Below are positions 1-12,972 of a stretch of 64,000 nucleotides of DNA, piece after piece. Within the stretch, counting starts at the first letter, position 1; every line of letters starts with the position of its first letter. The stretch comes from Chrysemys picta bellii (taxonomy: Eukaryota > Chordata > Testudines > Emydidae), in NCBI RefSeq assembly GCF_011386835.1, contig NC_088797.1, positions 38,811,583 through 38,875,582 on the forward strand. Direction: 5' to 3'. Made by a program: the position numbers and the translations under genes. A model generated the notes under the pieces. It did no database searches. It saw only the letters and a program-made list of their open reading frames with translations, and had not been told where the DNA came from.

Positions 1-539
1 AGTCCCCTTTTTCAGCTTTGTCCCGACCGTCCCTACTTCTTCATCAAAACTGGGCATTTGTCCCAGCTGCAAGGCAGAGCAGAGAGATGCAGCTGCTGCC
101 TGGGGATCAGCTGAAGACAGCAATGCCCACCAGCAGGAAAGTGGAGAAATTTGCTACTGGGGGGCAGTGCTGGTTTCAGAGCTGACCCCGGGTGGCGCAG
201 AGCTTGGTGGCGGGGGATGAAATCAGCCTCAGCCAAGGGAGGTGGGGAAATCAGCCCCAGCTGCGAGCGGCATGGGGCTCAGGGGTAGGGGGTCTGCCCC
301 TGAACTCAGCTACAGGCAGCACAGGGCTGGGAGGGGGAGACCCCACAGTGGGCAGTGCAGAGCTTGGTGGGGTGGGGCAGTCCCAGCTGCAAGCAGCACG
401 GGGCTCAGTCTCAGATGCGGGTGGCACAGGGTCGGTCAGCCCCAGCCCCAGGAGGCATGGGAGGATGGTTTGGGAGAGCCTTACAAGTGCAAGGGTCACT
501 CCGGCAAGCCCCTGGCCATCCTGTTTTTACTTATAAAAT
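1..539. other. GC-rich segment, probably interior of a truncated element
   Basis: This GC-rich, CpG-poor stretch has imperfect internal repetition around CAGCCCCAGCTGC and GGGGCTCAG. It runs directly into the hAT-like end at 540-752, so it may be the interior of the same or a neighbouring non-autonomous element cut by the window edge. The short open frames overlap one another on both strands and show no recognisable domain, so I call no gene. Confidence 0.4.
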
Positions 540-752
540 GGGATGAGAACTACCTTAGTTTCTGTAGACTCTTCTCTGCCCACCCTCTGGTGGCAGCTTG
601 TGTTACTGAGCCCAACCAATCAGGTTTTTCAGAGCAGCTCATGCTGCCCTCCCACCCAAAGGCTCTGCGATTAACGCACATTAAAAAAATTAACACGCTA
701 GTTGTGCTGTGCATTAATCGCAGGCGTTAACGGCAGTTAATTGACAGCCCTA
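540..752. mobile_element. hAT-like non-autonomous element, terminal part
   Basis: The segment ends in ...CAGTTAATTGACAGCCCTA. Read in reverse this is the terminal motif TAGGGCTGTCAATTAACTG followed by repeated GATTAA/TTAATCGC-type motifs, a layout I know from widespread amniote non-autonomous DNA transposons. The opposite end and the target duplication are not visible because the element probably starts before the window. The class is inferred from the terminal motif only. Confidence 0.5.
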
Positions 753-2164
753 CTTTATACACTTCGAAACACATTCATTTTGTATTTTAAGGTTCTAGAA
801 TGGATTCTCCACTGCCTTTAAATCCAAGACATCTGCACAAGACAAGTGCAAAGTAGGCATAAAATATCCCCATGTCAGAATTCTGCACTTACGCCAGTGG
901 TAGAATTTTACATCCAGTTTGCACAGGCGTAAATGAAAGCCAAACGCATAAAACAGTGGAAAATCAGGTGATGTGTGCACTGCAGTTAAACACGGATTTA
1001 CCAGACAGTATTTCCACTGTAGCATATCAGACAGAAACATACGCATAGAAAAGCTAAATTATAGATATGTCTCCTTCTATGGTCTTTTGCTCCACTCTAG
1101 ATTCATTTAATTCCAGAACACTATAGGAATGTATAAACAGGTCTATTTACTAATACAGTGTAAAATTATACCAATTATTTAAAAGGACATTAACATGTAC
1201 TCCGCCAGATCAACATATGCAAAATTATGCTTCTGATCTTGTCAAAACAGAGATCCTGCTTCATCCAAGATGAAATATCACACTCCAAATAAGTGATATC
1301 CAAATGTCCCACCCACATGTAACAGAAGTAACAATAGTCTCTGACCTATAATACCATCTCTTCCTCATGGAAGAGGAGCAAGAAATGGAGCCCTCTCCTC
1401 ATATGTGATGAATTTACTACCTACCCTCATGTGATAGTTATACTCGACTCATCCTCATTCCAAATCTACCATATATATATCCTGCTGAAATGCAAAGGTG
1501 TTGACACAGTATTACACTTCGGCCCTTGTTAAGTCCGCAAGCTGCTAATGTACAAACATTATGCGTAGGGTAAACACCTCATTTGGTCACACACTTCCTC
1601 GCGGACAAAATTTGATAACTAACTCTGAACATTAAAGCATTCTAAAAATTCAAGTTGAAAAACTGTCCGATCTCAGAAATGGTAAGAGCACTTAGGAAAT
1701 GACTCCTGCTCTTGCTCCATGGCCTCAGCACTAACAGCCATAGAAATAATTTAATATTAATCTGAATATTTATATTCACAATATTTCTTAAATGAGAAAA
1801 CATACAACTTAACTAGTCCACAGAAGCTTACTTCCAGAATGCACTTTCATTCATGAATCATCATTCAATCATAACAGAACTGTTTTATTCCCTCACTCAA
1901 TTTTTTTCTGCTCTCTCCCAATTCTACTTAATTACACAGTTTTTCAATTCCCCCACCTTTCCCAGATACCAGCCCTTCAATTGGCGGATCATCCAGGGAA
2001 AAGGCTAGAATAGAAGAAAACCCATTTTAATATGTTTCTCTTTTCCTCAATTTTTCAGTGACCTGTCCCCAGCAATTTCCTCCCATCAAAATATTATCCT
2101 TACTACAAACTGCATCCATCCAGCTATCTATCTAGATAGGTATGTTTTCCTTGATGACTTGATG
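753..2164. other. No recognisable feature
   Basis: AT-rich sequence with only short, unconvincing open frames. I see no repeat termini, RNA gene or exon-like block. Confidence 0.5.
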
Positions 2165-2445
2165 TCTAGTTGGCAGCCGGTATCAAGCAGAGTGCCCCAC
2201 GGGTCAGATCTGGAGCTGGTTTTGTTCAACATCTTCATTAATGATCTGGATGATGGGATGGATTGCACCCTCAGCAAGTTCACAGATGGCACTAAGCTGG
2301 GGGGAGAGGTAGATAGGTTGGAGGGTAGGGATAGGGTCCAGAGTAACCTAGACAAATTGGAGGGTTGGGCCAAAAGAAATCTGATGAGGTTCAACAAGGA
2401 CAAGTACAGACTCCTGCACTTAGGACGGAAGACTCCCATGCATAT
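2165..2445 (+). mobile_element. CR1-type LINE fragment (reverse transcriptase palm)
   Basis: The plus-strand translation carries the typical CR1 reverse-transcriptase run: a block like [20 protein letters not shown], then FTDGTKLGG where active elements have FADDTK, then [19 protein letters not shown] and LLHLGR. The catalytic box at about 2279 is therefore mutated (FADD to FTDG). Neither the upstream endonuclease nor the downstream C-terminal domain is present, so this is a short internal relic. It is unrelated in position to the other LINE copies in the window. Confidence 0.85.
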
Positions 2446-2460
2446 AAAAATGGCAAGATA

Positions 2461-5400
2461 TTACATTTCTCATAATGTTCATATAAAAGATATTCTGCGA
2501 TGAAGACTAAATGAAGGGCAAATCAAAATTGTGTCACTCTATTTTTACCTACTCTACCTACCTACAAAAAGGCCATGGTGTAAACCATAACCTCTGGTAT
2601 ATACTGACCACATAAAAAAAGTGAATTAAGAAAGTTACCATGATGATGACTTAGAGATGAACATATAGGTCTCAGTGTAAGAGTGAGAGAGAATAAGTTT
2701 TAAGTATTCCATCTTCTATGAGGGCACAGACCTGAGCTTCTGTTAGAGAAATAAGCATTCAGAACTCAAGTTATGACGTGAACATACACAACTCACACTA
2801 TGATATTTTTTTCTATAAAAATCTAGTTACGATAACCTCTTTAGTTTCTAACCTGCCTAATCTTTTCTGCGTGTGTAAAACTATGCCTAGTTCTTTCTCT
2901 GGTGTGACTTTAAAGTACCCTGAATCTTCTGCCTGATAACTTTATAACAAAAAGTCTTGGCAAACAAACATCCTTACACCAAATTCAGAACAAAGGACTA
3001 AGTAGTCATTTATCATTTTAGCTTCTGTGGGTGGATAATTTTACTCCATATATTTACTCTAATTATTGGCATTTAAATTCTTTGGGCTTGTGGGTTTAAG
3101 CCTCATCACCAAAATTATTTTAGCAGCTTTAGATATTTAAAGGGACATTGTCAAGACTGAGAGAACAAGAATGTTACTGTTTTCCTTCTTCAAATTTATG
3201 TTCTAAATTTTAACATTATTGGTTGATGATTCCCCCGCCCCCACTTTCCCCAAAATAATGTTTCCATGCCTCTTTTGAGCAGAGACCATAAGCAAGTCCA
3301 TAACAGCCAAGAAAGCATGCACCCATACCCAAACAGTAAAAGGGGAATAATTTGGTAAGAAAAGATTTTAGATTCACACTTCTTTATAGCTACATATAAA
3401 CTGAGAATTTTTAAAATATTGACTAACAAACTCAGTGACATATCTTGACCTAGCTCTTTCTGTCTGCTCCATTGTTTCTCTACTCAAAGATAGTCACCGT
3501 TCTTAGTATGTATCAACTACTCAAATCAACAGGATTTTTGAAATTGAAACTGGTATGTAGAACTCTAGTACTGTAATAATGCATGAACCCCTAGCTGCTC
3601 TGAGCATTTTTTACTGCTCTATTTGTTGTTCATTTCACCCTTTCCAGTGTTATACGTGCAGCTCCAGTTCTCTCTTAGATCCTCTTAGCTTTGCCAATCC
3701 CTTATGTCAGCTCCTCTATAGCGTTAATGCTCCCTCTCTGCTTCCAGCCCTCTCTGATCTTCCTTTCAATGGCTCCAAAATGCTGAAATAACCTCTTATT
3801 CACCAAGAAAACTTAACCCTCTCCATGAGACAAAAAAAAAAAAAAGACATTGCCTGGTTTGGAAAACTAATAGAAAATAAAGAAAAAAAGGAGGGGGGGG
3901 ATTTAAAAAATCTGAAATAGATCAGTAACTAAATTCTAAAGAGGCAAAGTGAATACCGCTTAGTCTCAGGGCTTGTAATAAGACTTTGTTCTCCAAGAAT
4001 CACAGTGGTTACCATTAAAAAGATGATAGTTGCCAGCAGTTACCATACACTCTGATTACACCTTTGGACAGAGAAGGAGGAAAACTACTTGAAGATGCCC
4101 CTTGCAGAGTTTAATTCGGGTGCAGTGTTTACCCACTTAGGCTGTGAGACCCATCCCAAACCCAGAGGATCCCTGATCAGTGGAAGACTAGAGCAGTCCG
4201 CTTAGAGAGCCCGGTCCTCGCCAGGGCTTGTGCCGTTGGGTTGCTCTGGCTGTGACCCTGACACCTGGCAGCAGAGCTCCAGCAGAGCCTTGTAACCAAG
4301 CTCCCCCAAACCTAACCACAGCTGCCTGAGACTCCTCCTTAAAAGGGGATCCTATTGCACAGAGGTCTCTTCAGCAAAAACAGACAGACAGTAGCAGGAT
4401 GTACTGCCCTTCTTTGCTAATCTCCTCAAGCGGTAGGGGTATAATTTGTGATGTACCCTGGTCTTCTCCCCTCTAGTCTGCTCACTTTTATCCCTTATGC
4501 TAACTTGACTGGCCTGAACCATACCTATCATTTCTACATTATTACTAATAATTATATATTTAAAATGTATTACCACAAATTAGATTCACATGCTGATTAT
4601 TGCTCTAGATATATTGGATTCTCAGTTTCCTTCATCCTTCACTTACAAGTTATTTAAAACTGCTGCCGATTTGCCTTTCCAGTGTCCCGAGTAGTCCCAC
4701 ACTGCCCTATTTACTTACATAGCATGTTGGCTGCTCATGGTATGAGAACTGGATTAGACATTCTGTTGTTGAGCAGTAATTTTCAAACGTCTCAACAATA
4801 TCTTACCTTTGGGATCTGAAAATCTGTTTATTTCCCCAGTGCACTCTGTGTTCATGTCATGACTTGCTAAGTAGTTACCTCATCCTCACCATCTGTATAT
4901 TCTAAAGCACCATCCTCTTCTATGTAGTTCCCCTTTCATAAAAGCATCTTCCCGGAGAAATTTGGCAGGCTGACTCACATACTATATTTAAATCTAAAAT
5001 TGAATATTCCTTTTCCGAAGCTTCTAATTTAATATTTGTTCATTCTGACATTTTAAAAATGCCAGGTTGCCAGTGACCAAGGCTTTATAAAATTAATAAA
5101 TTATCTTATACATGTACCTGCAAAATTTAATCTTTAAAAGACAAGATACTTTAAGCATGTGAAAAAGTCAAAGCAATGGGGATTTTTGTTTGATTGATTT
5201 TTAGTTTTTAAACCAGGTCTCTATGCACAAGAAAATCTTTAATATTTATTTTTATTAATTTGGGAACAGAAATAAGAATAATGCATCAGAGACAGAAACT
5301 TGCAAGCAAAGTTACTGCACTGTTTGATATTTAAAACACTTGACCATCATGTTTCAGTTTAAGGTTGCATCTGAATCTTAACCATAGATGAACTAACAGA

Positions 5401-7100
5401 CATTTCTTTCTGTTTATACTAGAATGCTTGAAATAGAGATCAGCTGCAAAGCTCATATTTGAATACAAAACCAAATTCTCCTAAATTTGGGTGGGTAAAA
5501 TGTACTGGAACCAAAGCTTTGGTTCAGGCTTGTTTCTAGTGTGAACTGATTTGGAGTTCAACTTGGGTAAAATTGCATAGCACATTCCATAACTCAGGAT
5601 ATGCTTACCAAGATATATAAGCTTCTGACACTTGGATGATACAATTTCAAATATTCCCATATGCTGTAAGTAGAAAAATGTTAAGTACAGTGTAAAAAAA
5701 ATCCTGGGCATAAGCTTGTGTTTGAAAAATTGTTGAGAGAAGAAACCATGAGGCTAATATTCAATGGTGAATGAATTACAGGGAAATCATTCAGTGTGAC
5801 TCTGGCACATGGCTGGTATAGCAAGTCCATGTAATTATTCTATGTTTCTTAGATGGTTTTGTGTCCTTGAGGAGCACCACAGTAATGCCTTACAAATGAT
5901 TGCACACTGGAATCCCCTGAGTGGGCACTGATGCATGAGAGCCAGAGGCAGTCTTGTAAACCAGAATCCTAGCATTTGCATTGCAGGTGATAACACTCTT
6001 AAAAGTTCCATTGAGCATAAACACATTGAAATTAGGTTTGACCTAATTACATTCTCTTATTTGATGTAAATAGTGTTTTAATGCATTAGTTAGTATTAGC
6101 AAAATAAATGTTGCTTTAAGCAAAACCATAAAAGGTATAGAATCAAAAGAGCAAGATATCTTTGCTATACCAGCATGCATTTCCAGCATTAAACTGGTCG
6201 TTGCTGAAATTATTGTCCAGTATACCTGATTAATAAGAGGGCCTGCTGTCCTGGACAATGCTGTGTCATTAGTAAAAGCAATTTTCAAGTCACACAGAAT
6301 GATGCCCCAAAATAATCATTTGTCTTTTATCACAGCTAGATGCCCTCAATTGATCAAACTTGTACTTAATAGAGATTACTTAAAATACAACTCTCCATCT
6401 AGACCAGACCCTTTACCCAGTATACTAAAAGAAGAACTCCATATGCTCATATGCACCATGAAGCTAAAATATGGCTATAACAAACTTACATGACCAGAAA
6501 TATACACAGTAAGATATAAATCAGAGGCCCCCCCCAACAAGGACCGGCCTTGTAGATCTTCAAAATCCCAAAATATCTACCTGAAACCTAAAGAACGGCC
6601 TTTTCCTCAGCTTCCCTCCCTTACCTTCTACTGTCCCAATCATCTACCTCCACAACCAGAACTAAGTCAACAAATCCAGACAGGATATGGCAGACTATGT
6701 AGAGTTCTAGAGCAAAGGACAGCCTGGTCCCAGTAATCTCCTGATTAAACCAGAGACTATTTGCTTCAGACCAATGGGCCAAATTCTGCCGTCTGTTACA
6801 TCAGTACAATCTCATAACATAGTCACAGTGTCGAAAAAGCAAAATTTGACTCACTGTGTCAAAATTTAAAACAGAAAAAATGTGCATGACAACATAGTGA
6901 AGAGCATTAAAATGAGAAACATGATTGTTTTCATTAAGCTACATTGTAGCTTAGCCTGCTTAGCCTTTAGATGCATTGGTAATGATCAATTATGAGGCAG
7001 AATGTTGCATTCCTTTCTCTTCGGTATGTAGCCTGTCAGAACTTCTAAATTACCACTTTATAGCATTCTTGGTATGTTAGAGAAATACTCCTTTTTCAGT
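2461..7100. other. Mostly single-copy AT-rich DNA, nothing recognised
   Basis: No supported gene. There is a poly-A run near 3829-3845 and a G run near 3892-3900. A slightly GC-richer patch at about 4080-4340 has no identifiable coding frame or terminal repeats and may be an old unclassified repeat. The remainder is AT-rich with ORFs of random character. Confidence 0.5.
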
Positions 7101-7200
7101 AAAAAGCAACAGAGGGTCCTGTGGCCCCTTTAAGACTAACAGAAGTATTGGGAGCATAAGCTTTCGTGGGTAAGAACCTCACTTCTTCAGATGCAGATGC
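7101..7200 (-). mobile_element. Penelope-like element 3' end
   Basis: This matches, in reverse, the 3' terminal segment shared by the Penelope-like copies at 31962-33520: AAAAAGCAACAGAGGGTCC, then the CTTTGAGACTAACAGAAGT-like block (here CTTTAAGACTAACAGAAGT), then AAGCTTTCGTGGG and CTTCTTCAGATGC. It stops just upstream of the hammerhead-like core, so it is a severely 5'-truncated insertion. No clear target duplication was found. Confidence 0.8.
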
Positions 7201-8513
7201 AGTGCAAGAGCTAGGAATCATCCTTATCAGAGACTAGGTCTACAATCTATTTGAACAAAACCCATATAGGAAAATTTTCTATTGTGCTCAATTCCTGCTC
7301 ATTTCTATAATACTTATTCATTTTATCATATTCACAAATGAGAAAGAGTTTCACTCCCCCCAGGAACAGTTAAGGGAAAAAGAAACAAAATTTATTGAGA
7401 CTGGTGAAATCTTTGTTCATCAAATGTTTAGAAAAATGCCCTAATATTCAAATGACTTCAAGAAACAATAGACAACATTACCAGTTATTTCAAAGTAGGA
7501 GGCAATGAATATTCACCCACTTCACCGCATTTTTCCTTAATGATGTTAAATCCCACACCATTTTTCACTGATAACAAAAAATGGATGGATTCCTCAGCCC
7601 TTGGTCTGACTTCACAAGGCAAAGACAACACTAAAATAACCATAATTATGATGTAACACACAATGTGTTCTGATAATAGATGAAGAAATGGAAGAGACCA
7701 GCACATTTTTGTACTTTTTATAATTTTGTACTTTGTACCTTATATTAACATTTAAATGCTTATATTATTTTACACAATGAAAAAGCTTTTGTTGAAACCT
7801 AAGTGTCTTCTAATGAAATGAAGATAGATTTTTGAGTAAAGTTTTTAGACTCGCATAATGAAATCTCTGCAAACAGGGCTATGGATAATCACATACAAGG
7901 GTAATGTTTGCCATTCATTTCTTTAGAGAGATTTAGTAAAACAAAGCTAATAAATAAAAATGTGGATATATTGAGGCTGCTTATAAGCCCTGTCAAGTTA
8001 ACCACTCTGACTCAAAGATCAGACAGAAGACATTAATCATTAGTACATAAAAGAAAATTAATCAGTTCACAGTTTGAAGTCATCAGAAGTTCAAGTCATA
8101 TACTTATTCTCTGGGGATACAACTGATTTTTGAAAAAGGTGATTTTTAAGAAGTTTCTGTCAGTTTATCTTTTGCGATAACATATCGGCAAGCATGAGAA
8201 TAGAAGCACATTTTCATAAGAAAAGAGAAAGAAAAATACCTGCATAAGGTTACTTATTGTGTCGTGATTTCTTATAGAAGCATATTTTTTGCAAAACAAA
8301 ACTTGCTTTTTATTATTAGACCCAGTACAGCATATATTTGTTGTTCCAATTTATTGCTTCTTGCGGACTATATCTCTACTTTTGTATGGGGCCAGTCTTC
8401 TACCTAGCACCCATCCTGAGAAACTCAGATGAAAGCTGGAGTTCTCCATGGGATGGAAAGAAAGAGCACCTCTCCTAAGCACACCAAGTAGTGGTGGAGC
8501 TTCTTTATGGAAG
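7201..8513. other. No recognisable feature
   Basis: AT-rich sequence without termini, exon-like blocks or RNA genes that I can support. Confidence 0.5.
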
Positions 8514-8521
8514 CCTTATAA

Positions 8522-8940
8522 CAGGGGTGACCAACCTGAGCCTGAGAAGGAGCCAGAATTTACCAATGTACATTTCCAAAGAGCCATAGTAATACATCAG
8601 CATCCCCCAGCAGCCCCCCCCCCAACCTCCTGGGCCTCCCACCCACCGGTAGCCCTGCCAATCAGCGCTTCCCCCTCCCTGCCTCCCCGCACCTCCCAAT
8701 TAGCTCTTTCATGGCGTGCAGGAGGCTCTGGGGTGGGAGGGGGGAGAGGAGAGAGGGCACGGCAGGCTCGGGGAGGGGGTGGGAAGGGGTGGAGTGGGGA
8801 TAGAGCCAAGGGTTGAGCAATGAGCCCCCCCCCGCCCCCCGGCACGTTGGAAAGTTGGCACTGTAGCTCCAGCCCCGGAGCCGCATATTAACTTCTGAAG
8901 AGCTGCATGTGGCTTCGGAGCCACAGGTTGGCCACCCCTG
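8522..8940. mobile_element. hAT-like MITE with perfect 8-bp target duplication
   Basis: It is flanked by CCTTATAA at 8514-8521 and again at 8941-8948. It starts CAGGGGTGACCAACCTG and ends CAGGTTGGCCACCCCTG, so the terminal inverted repeats pair over about 17 bp with a single mismatch. The interior is GC-rich with C and G runs and no transposase. An 8-bp duplication and CAGGGG-type termini are standard for the hAT superfamily. Confidence 0.92.
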
Positions 8941-8948
8941 CCTTATAA

Positions 8949-9263
8949 TATTGCCTCAGTGGCAACAGAGGGACCAAATGCTCCATATCATTGTGAACCC
9001 TACAGTACTTCCGTACACTACAGTACTTCCGTTCCCTACCCTTAACTCCTCCTGTACAAAGCATGCCAGAGAGCTGAGCTCTGGGGCACACTGAGTGCAC
9101 AGCTACTGCAAAGCCTCCACAAATTCTACTCTTGAGAAAAGTTACATTGCATTGGTTCTGAAGCCAGAGTACCCTTCACCAGAAAGTGCAGGACTGGACC
9201 CATATGAACATAGGAAAGATATGAAAGACATGAGCAATTTGCTCTGATATTGCTTTATCTGAT
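8949..9263. other. No recognisable feature
   Basis: Short spacer between two hAT-like insertions. It contains a small direct duplication, CAGTACTTCCGT, near 9004 and 9021, and nothing gene-like. Confidence 0.5.
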
Positions 9264-9271
9264 ATTTATGG

Positions 9272-10911
9272 CTAAGGCTACGTTTTAGTCACGGGTAGGG
9301 TTGCCAGGTGTCTGGTTTTTGACCGGAATGCTAGGTCGAAAAGGAACCCTGGAGGCTATGGTCAGCACAGCTGACCGGGCAATTAAACGTCTAGTTGGTG
9401 GTGCACCAGGCCTAAGGCAGGGAGGCTCCCTGCCTGCCCTGGCTCTGCGCAGCTCCCCGGAAGCAGCCAGCATATCCTTGCGGCCCCTATGCACAGGGGC
9501 AATCAGGGAAGCTCTGCGTGCTGCCTGCGCCTGCAGGCATCTCCCCCACAGCTCACACTGGCCGGAAACCACGGGCCTGAAGGCACGGGCAGCATGCACC
9601 GCACAGAGCTGCCTGGGCATGCCTCCGCCTAGGGGCCCGACATGCCGACCACTTCCAGGAGCAGCACAGAGTCAGGACAGGCAGGGAGCCTGCCTTAGCC
9701 CTGCTGCGCCGCCAACCAGGAGGTGCCTGAAGTAAGCACCACCTGGCCAGAGCCTGAACCCACCCTTGTACACCCGAACCCCCTGCCCCAAGTTTGAACC
9801 TCTATCCATACCCTAACTCCCTCCCAGACCCTGCACCACCTTCCTGCACCCCAATCCCCTGGCCCAGGTCAGAACCCCCTCCTGCACGCAAACTCCCTTC
9901 TGGAGCCCACACCTCCTCCCACACCCTGACCCTCTACCTCAGCCATGAGCCCGCTCCCACACTCCAAATCTCTTGGACCCAGCCCGGAGCCCCCTCCTGC
10001 ACCCGAAAACTCTCATCTCCAGCCCCACCTCAGAGTCCGCAGCCCCAGCCCTCACTCCTTCCCACTCCTCAACACCCTGCCCCAGCCCAGTGAAAGTGAG
10101 GGAGGGTGGGGGAGATCGAGCGATGGAGGGAGCGGGGCTGGAGTGAGTGGGGGCAGGGTCTCAGAAAAGGAGAATGGAAGGGGCAGGGCCTCGGGAATGG
10201 GACGGGGTGTTCGGTTTTGTGCAATTAGAAACTTGGTAACTCTAGTCACAGGTATTTTTAGTAAACATCATGGACAGGCCACAGGCTGTAAACAAAAATT
10301 CATGCCCGTGACCAGTCCATGACTTGGACTATATAACCCTGATTAAATCTGGAGGGGGTGAGGAGTGGCCCGTGGGGTGCCGCGGGTGCTCGTGGGAGGG
10401 GAGGCCCGTGGGGCGCCACGGGTACTTGGGGGGGAGCAGCCCCAGGGCGACGCGCATATTTGGGGGGGGTGCAGCGGCTCAAGACCCCTGCTAGTGCTGG
10501 GGGAAGGGATTGGCAGGGCTGGCAGGCTCCCTACCTGGCTCCTAGCGGCTCACCCCCAGGTGGAGGTGCAGCCAGATGGCTCTGAGCACTGCCTCCGTCC
10601 CAAGCACCAGCTCTGCAGCTCCCATTGGCCAGGAACCACTGCACATGTTGCTGCTTCTGGGGAACCCCTAAGGTAAGCACCGCCCAGAGCCCTCATCCAC
10701 TCCCGTGCCCCAACCCCCAACCCCCTCCCACACCCAAACTCCTGCTGCTGCCTGGGGAGGGCGGCACAGTGGTCCGAGACTGCCCCAGCAGCGGCCGGTG
10801 CAGCCGGCCCAGGGGCTACCCAAGCTGCTCAGGTAGCCTCCAGGCTGCAGAAGTCCCAGAGATCCCGGAAAGTCACGGAATCCGTTACCTCCGTGACAAA
10901 CTCGCAGCCTT
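9272..10911. mobile_element. hAT-like element containing a nested hAT-like insertion
   Basis: ATTTATGG at 9264-9271 recurs exactly at 10912-10919. The left end reads CTAAGGCTACGTTTTAGTCA and the reversed right end reads AAGGCTGCGAGTTTGTCA, giving imperfect terminal inverted repeats. The element's own sequence is interrupted at GTCAC by the element at 9296-10244 and resumes at 10245. No transposase frame remains. The right half is GC-rich. Confidence 0.85.
9296..10244. mobile_element. hAT-like element nested inside another
   Basis: It starts TAGGGTTGCCAGGTGTC, and its reversed right end is TAGAGTTACCAAGTTTC. It is flanked by GTCACGGG (9288-9295) and GTCACAGG (10245-10252), an 8-bp duplication with one mismatch. 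The GC-rich, C-rich interior gives several overlapping open frames with proline-rich translations. I treat these as compositional, not genes. Confidence 0.88.
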
Positions 10912-10984
10912 ATTTATGGTTGTTAAATATCTGTTTTATGTAGCATTCATTGCTCCCATATCTTCTATTTTACTTCTATATTTG

Positions 10985-11451
10985 ACACCTGTGCAACCAC
11001 TGCTGCAATATTGCCTGCAATTCTGATCCCCACAATTCAAGAAAGATGTTGATAAATTGGAGAGGATTCAGAGAAGAGACATAATTAAAGGATTAAGAAA
11101 ACATGCCTCATAGTGATAGACTTAAAGAACTCAATCTAGTTATCTTAACAAAGAGAAGGCTAAGGACAATTTTTTTACAGAGTGCAAGTATCTATACAGA
11201 GAACAAATATTAAGTAATGGGCTCTTCAATCTGACAGAGAAAAGTATAACATGATCCAATGTCTGGAAATTGAAGCTCAACAAATTCAGACTACAAATAA
11301 GGTGTACATTTTTAACAGGGAAAGTAATTACCCATTGGAATAATTTACAAAGGATCACTGGCAATTTTTAAATCAAGATTGGATGTTTTTCTAAAAGATA
11401 TGCTCTAGAAATTATTTTGGGGAAGTTTTGTGGCCTGTGTTATACAGGAGG
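10985..11451 (+). mobile_element. CR1 LINE 3' part, first segment (interrupted)
   Basis: The broken plus-strand translation shows the CR1 C-terminal signature: a QF-SPQFKKDVDKLERIQRR-like run, then LKELNL, KRRLR, and NNLQRITGNF. It then enters the 3' untranslated motif GGCCTGTGTTATACAGGAGG. The continuation expected after ACAGGAGG (TCAGACTAGATGATCACAA) is found 2.7 kb away at 14168, so the copy was split by the insertion at 11452-14159. It is old, with many stops and frameshifts. Confidence 0.85.
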
Positions 11452-12639
11452 CAGGGCCGAATTAACCTTTTGTGGACCCCAGTGCCAAACATATTTGTGG
11501 GCCCCATGTAGTCACTGTGGGCTCCGAGTGTGGGCCTGGTGTGGCAGTGCCATTGGTGCCATAGTATACCTGGTACTGGATCTCAGAGACATTTTTCATT
11601 TTGATCACACACCTCTTGCATGACTATATGCATTGCCATACAGAGCTCCCTCAGGCCCCAGTTTTTCTCATTGAGCTGTAAACCCATGTGTGTTTACCAG
11701 TGTCCACGGTGAGCAGAACTTTCATAGTGATCAGGGGAAACTCCCCACAGATTTATCTCCTTCCTCATTCAGACCTTCTATAGCCATGTTTCCAGTATAA
11801 CCCTATGTCACCAGTCACTGTATGTGGTTCTGGTCTCAGCTCAATAAAGTTCCACAGCCAGCAGATACCTGATCAATTCTGTCTAATGCCTCCCTCAGCA
11901 CTCATCCTGCCATTTGAGCAAGCCACTTGCACACACCATTTCCCCAAAGTAAGGACTTAGCCCCTGAGAACCTGAAGTCACCAGCTTTTCTCCCTCTGCT
12001 CCCATCTACATGCTAGTCTACTACCTGGTCACCACCACCTCTCCCCATGCCTGTTTCCCTTCTGCCTTGGACGGTATTCTCCCTCTCAAGCTTGACCTAC
12101 TTCCTCTTTCCCTGCTTCCCTTGACATTCCTTTCCTACGGGTGACCTCTGTTCGTTGAGGTGAACTCCAGTTTATCTGCTCCTAGCTTAATGGCCCCAGT
12201 AGTCACAGAGCCACCTGCAGCTTCTCTGGCTATAGCCATGGGGCCAATTGCCAGAGGCCAGCCTTAGATAGCTGTAGCTACTAATCGAAGGAGGGGTGGC
12301 AATTCAAGGCTGAGCATGCTTGAACCTTGCCACGGCGGCACAATGGACTCTAAATCCTCAGTGCTGGCCCCAGGCAGCTGCAAACTCTGCAGTTAGGCAC
12401 TTTCCTCCTCTAGGCCATGGCTTTAAGTACCTGAAATGCCCCTCATGTGCAGCAGAGGCCACCAATTCCCACACACCCCTCAGCTAGCACATAGTTATGC
12501 AGAAAGTGCAGCCTGAATGATTTTGGAGGCTGGAGTTCCAGGGGGTTCCCATCCCTGAGTAGCAGCTCTGCAACAAGCTCACATGGCCTCCCTTCGCTGT
12601 GGGACCAGGACCCTATGAAGACAGTGGAGTTACCCCGTG

Positions 12640-12735
12640 TATAACCAGTTCTATCCAAAGCCTGTTGAAGTGAGTGGGAGTCTTTTCATTGTCTTTAATG
12701 GGCTGTGTATAGAAGCAAAGGACCCCATTCTAGAC
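12640..12735. repeat. Possible ancient amniote repeat relic
   Basis: A stretch reading like GAAGTGAGTGGGAGTCTTTTC, then TTTAATGGGCTGTG, resembles a phrase that recurs across reptile and bird genomes. I recognise the pattern only from memory and cannot name the family. Confidence 0.3.
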
Positions 12736-12972
12736 TCTAGGAGCAAAGTACATTCTATGCTGCACTGGTTTAGTATTGTAACAGGAAGGTCTCATATTAC
12801 CTAGTGAATAAGCAACACCTCCTACAGCACCTAACTTTTTCCGAGAGGCTTCCACCCAATTACTAAACCTGTTTCGCTTACAAGGGCTGAAAATATCAGG
12901 TAGCATAAGTTACAAAAGCAAGGCACTTCTGAATTCAGTAAGAATTTTGGATGTGCACAGAACTCAGACAGG

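Noticed and set aside
3579..3791. 70-codon frame beginning MHEPLAALSIF
   Set aside because: Cysteine- and serine-rich with no domain, isolated in AT-rich DNA, with no splice or promoter context.
8448..8924. Overlapping frames of 64-122 codons on both strands
   Set aside because: They cross the boundaries and GC-rich interior of a MITE with perfect target duplication.
9301..10322. Proline-rich open frames of 99-144 codons
   Set aside because: They lie inside the nested non-autonomous hAT-like element and reflect C-rich composition.
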